DNA from: JAEUNX01 sp034004685
GTDB lineage: Bacteria; Pseudomonadota; Gammaproteobacteria; Burkholderiales; Rhodocyclaceae
NCBI GenBank assembly: GCA_034004685.1
Contig: JAVEWG010000063.1
Coordinates: 1 to 12,733 of the forward strand
Length of the DNA: 12,733 nt
Direction of reading: 5' to 3'
The notes beneath the pieces are model-generated. The model saw nothing but the letters and a program-made list of their open reading frames with translations. It ran no database searches and was not told the DNA's origin. This document shows, piece after piece, positions 7,389 through 12,733 of the stretch (the first letter of the stretch is position 1; each line of letters begins with the position of its first letter). The position numbers and the translations under genes were made by a program.

Positions 7389-7855
7389 AGATTCACCCGT
7401 CAGCAATGACGGGTGTGGATTGAAACGCGGGAGTCTCCCCCCAGTGGGGCAAGGTCGCCAGATTCACCCGTCAGCAATGACGGGTGTGGATTGAAACAGA
7501 CCCTCCCGCCAGCCGTTGTCACCGTAAGGGAGATTCACCCGTCAGCAATGACGGGTGTGGATTGAAACGTCGGAGAATAAGTCGTGGGCGCTCATTGTGC
7601 GGTGATTCACCCGTCAGCAATGACGGGTGTGGATTGAAACCTGTCCGCCGGCGAGGCGCCGAAGGCCATCAAAGGATTCACCCGTCAGCAATGACGGGTG
7701 TGGATTGAAACCCACGAAAGGACACACAAAATGATCCCGATTCCTGATTCACCCGTCAGCAATGACGGGTGTGGATTGAAACCGTGCCGAACATGTGGCG
7801 GAGCGCGTGCGGGTGCGCGATTCACCCGTCAGCAATGACGGGTGTGGATTGAAAC

Positions 7856-8003
7856 CCTCTGTGGGGGCCGTGCCAAACGCGACTATGCGGCGATCGAGCC
7901 CGTACTCCGCATGACACGCGTGCCGCAGGCGCAGTGGCCGGAACTGTTCCGGGATTTTCGGATGATGGAGCGGGAGGCGCTGGCGACGCTCAGTCGCCGT
8001 TGA
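7856..8003 (+). pseudogene. 3' fragment of an unrecognised ORF at the array's distal end
   Basis: Directly after the last repeat, an open frame runs to a TGA at 8001-8003. It reads LCGGRAKRDYAAIEPVLRM and then about 30 more residues rich in R, E and M, ending ATLSRR. The frame enters the last repeat, where a GTG at 7842 could serve as a start before a stop closes it; the first in-frame ATG is at 7911. It looks like the C-terminal remnant of a larger gene cut off by the array, but it could be chance coding. It overlaps the end of the convergent - strand gene by 14 bp. No family is recognised. Confidence 0.3.
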
Positions 8004-8199
8004 GGCCGGCGTCGCGCTCCATGCGCGCGACCTTCTGGCGCAACAGCTGGCCGTCGAAGTGAATCAGCCAGGCCCAGCCGATCACCGTCCAGCCCGCGTA
8101 GAGGTTCATCAGGAACAGAGTGAAGCGCCAGCCGCACGGCGCAAGCAGCGTCGGGACGAAGTAGAGCAGCACGTAGAAGATCATTTCCGTCTTGACCAT
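7990..8199 (-). CDS. Superinfection immunity family-like small membrane protein
   Basis: A 69-aa protein with two predicted hydrophobic helices (about residues 6-22 and 26-45) and a charged C-terminal tail. The core YFVPTLLA followed by FLMNLYAGWTVIGWAW matches what I recall of the Imm_superinfect family, whose signature is N-L-x-x-G-W-T-x-x-G-W (here N32 to W42). That family is named after the T4 Imm protein, which blocks phage DNA entry; most bacterial members are uncharacterised. The polar residues usual between the two helices are reduced here to CGWR. No good Shine-Dalgarno precedes M1; M6 is an alternative start. It sits 134 bp past the array, so a defence role is possible but unproven. 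Confidence 0.6.
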   Translation of the reverse strand: MVKTEMIFYVLLYFVPTLLAPCGWRFTLFLMNLYAGWTVIGWAWLIHFDGQLLRQKVARMERDAGLNGD

Positions 8200-8287
8200 G
8201 GCATATCAAGGATAGCGCAGCATGAGTGCTCTCGGTAGTTTGATCGTGGTGACCCAATCCCAGATGCCGCAAGGCGTTGAGCACTCC

Positions 8288-8311
8288 GGGGCTCACGGCT
8301 TGCCGTGCCCC
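8288..8311. other. Stable hairpin in the distal flank
   Basis: GGGG (8288-8291), a CT bulge, CACGGC (8294-8299), a TT loop, GCCGTG (8302-8307) and CCCC (8308-8311) can form a 10-bp hairpin. No T run follows on either strand. It may be the remains of a mobile element end. Nearby, GTGACCCAATC occurs at 8249-8259 and 8320-8330, and CCCAGATGC at 8259-8267 and 8311-8319, in swapped order. I recognise no element from these. Confidence 0.35.
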
Positions 8312-8352
8312 CCAGATGCGTGACCCAATCTCCGCCACTCTGCTGCGCAGGC

Positions 8353-8365
8353 TGTGGATTGCAAT
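8353..8365 (+). repeat. Possible decayed CRISPR repeat, 3' end
   Basis: TGTGGATTGCAAT matches the repeat's 3' end TGTGGATTGAAAC at 11 of 13 positions. Aligning the whole 37-bp repeat to 8329-8365 gives about 22 identities, so the 5' part is lost or was never there. It ends 41 nt before a clearer relict repeat head at 8407, roughly a spacer's distance. Confidence 0.35.
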
Positions 8366-8373
8366 AAGGAAGA

Positions 8374-8390
8374 GGCCCGCGAGGCGGGCC
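8374..8390 (-). terminator. Rho-independent terminator for the sir2 operon
   Basis: GGCCCGC (8374-8380) and GCGGGCC (8384-8390) form a perfect 7-bp stem with a 3-nt loop. On the - strand the stem is followed by the pyrimidine-rich tail TCTTCCTTATT. It lies about 60 nt past the stop of the Sir2 gene and probably ends the pyrE-to-sir2 transcription unit before it reaches the array. Confidence 0.65.
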
Positions 8391-8406
8391 AGGCCGGCCC
8401 GGGGAT

Positions 8407-8427
8407 GATTCACCCGTCAGCGATGAC
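8407..8427 (+). repeat. Relict CRISPR repeat, 5' half
   Basis: These 21 bases match the first 21 bases of the array repeat with a single difference (G8422 for A), starting with 15 identical bases GATTCACCCGTCAGC. The match ends abruptly after GATGAC. It is in the same orientation as the array, 551 bp beyond the last intact repeat, and no spacer or repeat follows. A 20 of 21 match is far too good for chance. Confidence 0.85.
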
Positions 8428-8451
8428 CGACATCATCCCAACACAGAACAT

Positions 8452-9234
8452 TCAAATCGTCTTGGAACCCAGACGGGCCAGCAGCTCACCCAGGGCTTGG
8501 GCCGCCCCCAGGGCGATGCGGTAATCCACCAGATCGCTGACTTCGCTGGCGTCCGGGTTGATCTCCACGGTGGGTACGCCGGCCCGTCGCGCCCAATGGA
8601 CCGGCGCGGCCACGTAGGGGAAGGCGGCCCGGGTGCCGATGGTGAACACCAGATCGAATCCGGCAGCCAGGGCGTGCTCCAGCCGCAACAGGCCTGCCGC
8701 CGGGAGTTCCTCGCCGAAGAGCACCACGTCCGGGCGCAGGAGGCCGCCGCAGGCCGGGCAGGCGGGGGGAATTTGCAGGCCGTTGAAATCCGCCACCTGG
8801 CGCTGGCGGCCGCACTCGGTACAGATCAGGCGGTGCAGGGCGCCGTGGATTTCGATGAGGTCGGTGGAGCCGGCTGCCCGGTGCAGGCCATCCACGTTCT
8901 GGGTGAGCACCAGGGAGCCGGGATGGCTGCGCTGGAACTCGGCGATGGCCTGGTGAGCCGGGTTGGGGCGGGCGCCCCGGCAGGTGCGCTCGATCTGGGC
9001 CAGATACTTCCAGGTGATCTCGGGCCGGCGCTGGAATACCACCCCGGAGAGGGCTTCTTCGATGGGGATGCCCTCGTCGGTGGGGGCGTCTTCGTAAAGA
9101 CCGCCCATGCCCCGGTAGGTGGGGAGGCCGGAATCGGCGGAAACCCCCGCTCCCGTCACGAACAGCAGGCGCCGCGCCCCGTGGATGAGGCGGGCGACCG
9201 CGTCGAGGGTGGCAGCCTGGTCCATGGGGGGCAT
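8452..9234 (-). CDS. cobB: Sir2-family NAD-dependent protein deacylase
   Basis: A 260-aa sirtuin that removes acyl groups from lysines using NAD+, producing nicotinamide and O-acyl-ADP-ribose. Motifs in order: GAGVSADSGLPTYRG (28-42, NAD binding), TQNVDGLH (111-118), catalytic H130 in EIHG, a Cys4 zinc site at C138/C141 and C159/C162, GEELP (174-178), and the late Rossmann segments TIGTRAAF and VEINPD. The length is normal. The Y-x-x-R acyl-pocket motif of desuccinylase-type sirtuins is not evident around W75-Q80, so deacetylation may be preferred; that is an inference. Two starts are possible (M1 at 9234 or M4 at 9225); neither has a strong ribosome site. It is the last gene of the apparent pyrE operon, 34 bp after its neighbour. 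Sir2 domains also occur in phage-defence proteins, but this compact stand-alone form looks like the housekeeping enzyme. Confidence 0.9.
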   Translation of the reverse strand: MPPMDQAATLDAVARLIHGARRLLFVTGAGVSADSGLPTYRGMGGLYEDAPTDEGIPIEEALSGVVFQRRPEITWKYLAQIERTCRGARPNPAHQAIAEFQRSHPGSLVLTQNVDGLHRAAGSTDLIEIHGALHRLICTECGRQRQVADFNGLQIPPACPACGGLLRPDVVLFGEELPAAGLLRLEHALAAGFDLVFTIGTRAAFPYVAAPVHWARRAGVPTVEINPDASEVSDLVDYRIALGAAQALGELLARLGSKTI

Positions 9235-9268
9235 CAGGCCGGCCTGGCGGGCCGGGAGCGGTGCCGGA

Positions 9269-9907
9269 TCAACGTCCGCTGGCCCCCTTGGCGCTCAAGT
9301 CCACATAGCGTCGCCGGTCCTCGGCATAGCGGGCCTTCACCGCCTCCAGCTCCCGCTGCTTGACATCGATCACCGAGCGCAGGGACAGCAGCTCGCCATC
9401 GCTATCTCGCAGGGCGGCCACCAGTTCCGGCGGCCGGGGGCGGTTCTGGAGGGCCGCCGCTTCTTCGTCCAGGGACCCCCGCTTCTTGACCAAGGCCCCC
9501 TCCTTATCCCGCAAGGCCGCCAGTTCCCGCTCGACCCCATCCATCGCCCGCTGGCGGCTGGCTTCCAGGTCCGCCAGGCTGGTGTAGGTCTGAAGCAGGG
9601 CGTGATCCCGGCGCTGCTGCTCCCTGGCTTTGTCCCGCAGGGCCAGGCGCTGGTGCTCCTCCGCCTCCAGGCGGGCCCGCTCTTCGGCACTGAGGGGGGC
9701 GGGCACGACCTTTTTGACCGTGCCCTGCTTGCTGATTTCCCGGTAGGCCCGGTTGTAGCAGACGGGCGGCAAAACGTCGGAGCAGATCCGCTGGCCGTTG
9801 CCATCCTCACAACAGGTGATGGTGCGGGTGCCAGCCTGGACGGGCCCCAGCGCCAGCAGGCCCAGGGCCCAGCCCAGCAGCAGGCGGTGGCGGGTTCTAG
9901 ACACCAT
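9269..9907 (-). CDS. Secreted Cys-rich coiled-coil protein of unknown function
   Basis: A 212-aa protein. A Sec signal peptide is clear: basic start MVSRTRHR, hydrophobic core LLLGWALGLLALG, and likely cleavage after VQA (residue 25). The mature N terminus has a small Cys-rich segment with C32, C33, C42 and C50 (TITCCEDGNGQRICSDVLPPVCY), reminiscent of DUF4124-type modules in betaproteobacterial periplasmic proteins. From about residue 72 to the end it is rich in E, R, K, A and L, consistent with long coiled coils. The start overlaps the end of pyrE by 11 bp, implying translational coupling. Its function is unknown; a periplasmic structural or envelope role is a guess. Confidence 0.8.
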   Translation of the reverse strand: MVSRTRHRLLLGWALGLLALGPVQAGTRTITCCEDGNGQRICSDVLPPVCYNRAYREISKQGTVKKVVPAPLSAEERARLEAEEHQRLALRDKAREQQRRDHALLQTYTSLADLEASRQRAMDGVERELAALRDKEGALVKKRGSLDEEAAALQNRPRPPELVAALRDSDGELLSLRSVIDVKQRELEAVKARYAEDRRRYVDLSAKGASGR

Positions 9908-10532
9908 AGGTCTCCCGGTATTGACGCACCGCCGCCAGATTGGCCTGGAGGGCGGGGCTGTCGGTCAGATAGGCGATCAGGTCTTCCAGGGTGGCCACCG
10001 CCACCACCGGCATGCCGTAACGGGCTTGTACTTCCTGCACTGCGGACTGGCTGCCGGTGCCCCGCTCCATGCGGTCCAGGGCGATCACCACACCGGCGGG
10101 CTCGGCGCCGGCGGCGCGGATGATGTCCACCGACTCCCGCACCGAGGTGCCGGCGGAGATCACGTCATCCAGGATCACCACCCGGCCCTTCAAGGGCGCG
10201 CCGATGAGGGTGCCGCCCTCGCCGTGGTCCTTGGCTTCCTTGCGGTTGAAGCAGAAGGGCAGGCTGCGGCCGGCCTCCGCCAGGCGCATGGCGGTGCCCG
10301 CCACCAGGGGGATGCCCTTGTAGGCGGGGCCGAAGAGCATGTCGAAGGCCAGCCCGGAGGACTGGATGGCCCGGGCGTAGAAGCCGCACAGGGCGCCAAA
10401 GGAGGCGCCGTCGTCAAACAGCCCGGCGTTGAAGAAATAGGGGGAACGGCGCCCCGCCTTGGTGACGAATTCGCCGAAGCGCAGCACGCCCTTGTCGCAG
10501 GCCAGGGCAATGAAATCCCGACTAAAATCCAC
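9897..10532 (-). CDS. pyrE: Orotate phosphoribosyltransferase
   Basis: A 211-aa PyrE, which joins orotate to PRPP to make orotidine 5'-monophosphate in pyrimidine synthesis. Visible features are RRSPYFFNAGLF (28-39), GPAYKGIPL (68-76), the mobile catalytic loop RKEAKDHGEGG (97-107) and the PRPP-binding motif VVILDDVISAGTS (118-130). Length and order are standard. The start is GTG (10530-10532), which gives the family N terminus MDFSRDFIALACDKGVLRFGEF; no better ATG exists upstream. It heads a - strand unit with the coiled-coil protein and the sirtuin. Confidence 0.96.
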   Translation of the reverse strand: MDFSRDFIALACDKGVLRFGEFVTKAGRRSPYFFNAGLFDDGASFGALCGFYARAIQSSGLAFDMLFGPAYKGIPLVAGTAMRLAEAGRSLPFCFNRKEAKDHGEGGTLIGAPLKGRVVILDDVISAGTSVRESVDIIRAAGAEPAGVVIALDRMERGTGSQSAVQEVQARYGMPVVAVATLEDLIAYLTDSPALQANLAAVRQYRETYGV

Positions 10533-10561
10533 GGTTTAATCCCGAGTCAAAAATCCGAACG
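10533..10561. promoter_or_regulatory. Short divergent intergenic region between pyrE and exonuclease III
   Basis: Only 29 bp separate two diverging start codons. The stretch is AT-richer than its surroundings but too short for two full promoters, so at least one promoter must extend into the opposite coding region. No convincing -35/-10 boxes or PyrE attenuator hairpin are visible. Confidence 0.4.
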
Positions 10562-11344
10562 ATGGTACGCATCATCTCTGCCAACCTCAACGGCATCCGT
10601 TCCGCCACCAGCAAGGGTTTCCTGGACTGGCTGGCCACCACCGACGCGGACGCGGTCTGCCTCCAGGAACTCAAGGCCCAGCCCGGTGACCTCACTCCGG
10701 CCATGGCCGCACCCCCCGGCTACCAGGGCTACTTCCACTGCGCCGAAAAAAAAGGCTATAGCGGCGTGGGCCTCTACACCCGCATGGCGCCCCAACGGAT
10801 CTTGGAGGGCCTGGGCATTGAGGATATCGACCGGGAGGGCCGCTTCCTTGAACTGGATTTCGGCCACCTGTCGGTGATCTCCCTCTACCTGCCCTCCGGC
10901 TCCAGCTCCGAAGAACGCCAGCAGGCCAAATTCAGCTTCATGGAACGCTTCCTTCCCCACCTGGCGCGCCTGCGGGCGGAGGGGCGGGAGATCGTGATCT
11001 GTGGCGACTGGAACATCGCCCACCGGGAAATCGACCTCAAGAACTGGAAATCCAACCAGAAGAACTCTGGCTTCCTGCCTGAAGAGCGGGCCTGGATCGG
11101 CCGGGTATTCGAAGATCTGGGCTGGGTGGATGTCTACCGTCAGCTCCACCCGGAAGCCACCGGCGAGGCCTACACCTGGTGGTCCAACCGGGGCCAGGCC
11201 TGGGCCAAGAACGTGGGCTGGCGGATTGACTACCAGGTGGCCACCCCGGGCATCGCCGCCACCGCCCGGCGGGCGGAGGTCTATAAGGCCCAGCGCTTCA
11301 GCGACCACGCGCCCCTGGTGGTGGATTACGACTTCCCTCCGTAA
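10562..11344 (+). CDS. xth: Exodeoxyribonuclease III
   Basis: A 260-aa EEP-family nuclease that cleaves abasic sites and removes 3' blocking groups and nucleotides from duplex DNA in base excision repair. Catalytic residues are in place: N8/N10 in ANLNGIR, E36 in CLQELK, D149 and N151 in CGDWNIAHREIDLKN, and D248-H249 in RFSDHAPLV. YSGVGLY (66-72) and WRIDYQ are also typical. The start MVRIISANLNGIRS matches the family. It diverges from pyrE, an arrangement found in several betaproteobacteria. No canonical Shine-Dalgarno is seen; the gene is complete. Confidence 0.95.
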   Translation: MVRIISANLNGIRSATSKGFLDWLATTDADAVCLQELKAQPGDLTPAMAAPPGYQGYFHCAEKKGYSGVGLYTRMAPQRILEGLGIEDIDREGRFLELDFGHLSVISLYLPSGSSSEERQQAKFSFMERFLPHLARLRAEGREIVICGDWNIAHREIDLKNWKSNQKNSGFLPEERAWIGRVFEDLGWVDVYRQLHPEATGEAYTWWSNRGQAWAKNVGWRIDYQVATPGIAATARRAEVYKAQRFSDHAPLVVDYDFPP

Positions 11345-11611
11345 CAGACCTGAAAAGGAAGCGCGGCACCGGCGCTTAGGCACCGATGGTCATCCGGGTT
11401 TGGGGTTATCAGGAAATTTTTTTCCGGCCTCGAAGTCTATTGGGCAGTCAGGCAACCCCCATCCCGATCCAGACCCTGGAATTGGGGGCGTGGCTCAAGG
11501 TTTCGGCAGCCCTATGGCCCTATCGGTGGAGGCTCAAGAAATGGGACGTTCGATCGTTGCGGCCCGGGCGCGGAGCATGGCCGGCGTGCTCCAGGTGCGG
11601 AAGTAGGGGGT
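11345..11611 (+). other. 267-bp stretch without a recognisable gene
   Basis: A weak 6-bp hairpin (AAGCGC and GCGCTT, about 11358-11376) lies just after the exonuclease stop, without a T run. A seven-T run is at 11417-11423. An 88-codon frame (11386-11652) crosses the stretch but has no recognisable motif and overlaps the next gene's signal peptide, so I do not call it. It probably holds the promoter of the downstream pair. Confidence 0.4.
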
Positions 11612-12245
11612 ATGCCTTGGCTATCCTGGCTCCTTGTCCTGCTGGCGGTTAATGCCATGGCGGCCGATCCGCTCCTGGAGGCCCAGGCCCGATTCCACGC
11701 CCTCGACGGCTACCGGGTCACCCTGCGCTCGGCCTCCGCCGACGGCGAACGCCAGATCATCCGCTATGCCTGGCGCAAACCCGGGTGGATCCGGATGGAT
11801 TTCGTCCAGCCCCACAACGGCACGGTGATGATCCTTGACCCAACTGCCCGGCGGGTGCAGCTATGGCCCTTCGGCACCCAGCACCTGCCCACCTTCAACC
11901 TGGCCCCAGACAATCCCCTGATCCGGGGCCCCTGCGGCCACCAGGTTGACCATTCCGACGCGGGCGCGCTGCTGGCGAACCTGACGGCATTGCGGGAACG
12001 GGGCAGCATGGCCGCGCCCGCCGAAACCATGATTGCCGGGCGCCCCGCTACCACCCTGGAGATCACCGGGGGCCGACGGCACCCCCGTTACCGGGGTGCA
12101 CCGCTTTCGGGTGTGGCTGGCCCAGGACACCCTGTTCCCCCTGAAGGTGCAAAGCTTTGAAGTAGGCGGCGAGCTGATCGAGACCGTGGACATGGGGGAC
12201 GCCGAACTGGATCCGTCGTTCCCCCCGCGCTTCTTTACACCCTGA
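11612..12245 (+). pseudogene. LolA-like periplasmic protein, frameshifted at a G run
   Basis: The first frame starts MPWLSWLLVLLAVNAMAADP, a signal peptide probably cleaved after AMA. It continues with a LolA-like beta fold: YRVTLRSAS, IRYAWRKPGWIRMDFVQPH, NGTVMILDPTARRVQLWPF, NPLIRGPCGHQVDHSDAGAL. After TTLEITG the reading switches from codon phase 2 to phase 0, continuing GADGTPVTGVHRFRVWLAQ and then PLKVQSFEVGGELIETVDM to a TGA at 12243-12245. Removing one G from the five-G run at 12068-12072 restores one 210-aa protein. The conserved-looking tail suggests a recent mutation or a sequencing error in the homopolymer. Unrepaired, the first frame ends at 12160 with an unrelated tail. The likely role is binding a hydrophobic ligand or lipoprotein in the periplasm, by fold only. 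Confidence 0.75.
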
Positions 12246-12259
12246 ATCAGGGAGGGGCC

Positions 12260-12733
12260 ATGGGCCACGACGCCAGCAACCACTACCACCTGACCACCCT
12301 GTGGCGGTTCGACGCGCCCATCGACGCGGTGTGGGACGCCATCACCCACCCGGAGGCCTGGCCCGACTGGTGGCACGGTGTCGAAAGCGTCATCCGCCTG
12401 GAGCAAGGCGACGCCCAAGGCATCGGCGCCCGCCAGCGCTACACCTGGAAGGGCCTGCTGCCCTACCGCCTGACCTTCGTCGGCCGGGTGACCCAGGTCG
12501 AACACCTGCGCCTGCTGGAAGGCTGGGTCGAAGGGGAGCTCGAAGGCCGGGGCTGCTGGCACTTCGGCCAGGAGAACGGGCTGACCGTGGTGCGCTACGA
12601 ATGGAAGGTGCGCACCACCCGCTACTGGATGAATCTGCTCGCGCCCCTGGCCAAGCCCCTGTTCCGTTGGAACCACCACGCCTTGATGCGGGCCGGCGGA
12701 CTCGGCCTCGCCCGCTACATGCGCGGCAAGCCG
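12260..12733 (+). CDS. SRPBCC-family protein (START-like), 3' end missing
   Basis: 158 codons are open to the window edge. A GGAGG at 12251-12255 sits five bases before the ATG, the best ribosome site in the window. The N terminus HYHLTTLWRFDAPIDAVWDAITHPEAWPDWWHGV is the classic opening of SRPBCC/polyketide cyclase-like ligand-binding domains, followed by YTWKGLLPYRLTF, a middle LLEGWVEGELEGRG strand region and VVRYEWKVRTTRYWMNLL. These domains bind hydrophobic ligands; the substrate here cannot be read from the sequence. It starts 14 bp after the LolA-like gene and is probably co-transcribed with it, hinting at a shared lipid- or ligand-related job. Confidence 0.85.
   Translation, partial: MGHDASNHYHLTTLWRFDAPIDAVWDAITHPEAWPDWWHGVESVIRLEQGDAQGIGARQRYTWKGLLPYRLTFVGRVTQVEHLRLLEGWVEGELEGRGCWHFGQENGLTVVRYEWKVRTTRYWMNLLAPLAKPLFRWNHHALMRAGGLGLARYMRGKP

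Larger units (their letters stand above)
2217..7855 (+). CRISPR. Large type I-C-like CRISPR array, 78 repeats
   Basis: Seventy-eight copies of a 37-bp repeat, starting GATTCACCCGTCAGC and ending GTGGATTGAAAC, appear identical from repeat 1 (2217-2253) to repeat 78 (7819-7855). Of 77 intervals, 73 have sequence. Most are 34-35 nt; the extremes are 33 nt (5949-5981) and 39 nt (5873-5911). Four intervals hold Ns. Within the repeat, CACCCGTCA and TGACGGGTG form a perfect 9-bp stem around a GCAA loop. Cutting at the 3' base of that stem, as Cas5c (Cas5d) does in I-C systems, would leave the 11-nt tag UGGAUUGAAAC. The terminal motif and the adjoining cas4-cas1-cas2 support I-C. Orientation is from the leader at 2029-2216. 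Short ORFs rich in DSPVSNDGCGLK or FNPHPSLLTGES are translations of the repeat. Confidence 0.98.

Noticed and set aside
2298..7708. Many 60-110 codon ORFs on both strands rich in DSPVSNDGCGLK or FNPHPSLLTGES
   Set aside because: They are translations of the CRISPR repeat, whose frame stays open when repeat plus spacer length is a multiple of three. There are no ribosome sites or protein families.
7883..8413. 176-codon ORF on the - strand
   Set aside because: It is a different frame of the same strand as the better supported membrane protein at 7990-8199, with no recognisable domain; it starts in the relict repeat and terminator area.
8452..9234. Sir2 gene as a CRISPR-linked or Thoeris/DSR-like defence protein
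   Set aside because: The protein is a compact 260-aa sirtuin with an intact zinc site and no extra domain, and lies in a pyrE operon with its own terminator. A housekeeping deacylase is simpler.
8497..9363. 288-codon + strand ORF opposite the sirtuin
   Set aside because: It is the antisense shadow of the Sir2 gene, which has all family motifs. High GC opens long antisense frames.
9798..10877. 359-codon + strand ORF crossing pyrE and entering the exonuclease gene
   Set aside because: It is antisense to pyrE and then out of frame with the exonuclease gene. Both real genes are clear.
10547..11383. 278-codon - strand ORF opposite exonuclease III
   Set aside because: Antisense shadow; it lacks any motif, while the + strand has all catalytic residues of the exonuclease.
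11861..12679. 272-codon - strand ORF near the right end
   Set aside because: It is antisense to the LolA-like and SRPBCC genes, which have a signal peptide, ribosome site and family sequence.

Overview
This is GC-rich bacterial chromosome, most likely from a betaproteobacterium, with Rhodocyclales-like a plausible guess. The grounds are GC-rich third codon positions, pyrE diverging from an exonuclease III gene, and a secreted Cys-rich coiled-coil protein beside pyrE. The taxon is an inference; nothing in the window fixes it.

Positions 1-2028 hold the adaptation half of a type I-C-like CRISPR-Cas locus: cas4, cas1 and cas2, tightly packed on the + strand. The effector genes (expected to be cas3, cas5c, cas8c and cas7) would lie upstream of position 1 and are not visible. 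A 188-bp leader (2029-2216) follows. It contains a 13-bp inverted repeat that abuts the first CRISPR repeat and encloses a terminator-like hairpin.

Positions 2217-7855 are one very large CRISPR array. I count 78 copies of a 37-bp repeat, with no variation seen, and 77 intervals. Seventy-three intervals have sequence, mostly 34-35 nt (range 33-39). Four are replaced by N runs, which are assembly gaps. The repeat folds into a perfect 9-bp stem with a GCAA tetraloop and leaves an 11-nt 3' tail, as expected for I-C crRNA tags. The spacers carry the most informative signal here. Two protospacers were each sampled twice with the same 5' end but different 3' ends. Two spacers near opposite ends of the array overlap by 19 nt on opposite strands. 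Several spacers read as fragments of recognisable protein motifs (collagen-like Gly-X-Y, a partial Walker A). The many short ORFs across the array are repeat translations, not genes.

Positions 7856-8451 form the array's distal flank. They contain the 3' end of an unrecognised ORF, a small two-helix membrane protein resembling the superinfection immunity family (- strand), hairpins, a terminator for the neighbouring operon, and relict CRISPR repeat pieces about 0.5 kb beyond the last intact repeat.

Positions 8452-10532 (- strand) look like an operon: pyrE, then the secreted coiled-coil protein (11-bp overlap), then a Sir2-family deacylase. Diverging from it across 29 bp is an exonuclease III gene (10562-11344, +). 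After a 267-bp stretch without a clear gene come a LolA-like periplasmic protein interrupted by a one-base frameshift in a G run, and an SRPBCC-family protein cut by the window end. This right-hand part reads as ordinary chromosomal backbone next to the defence locus.
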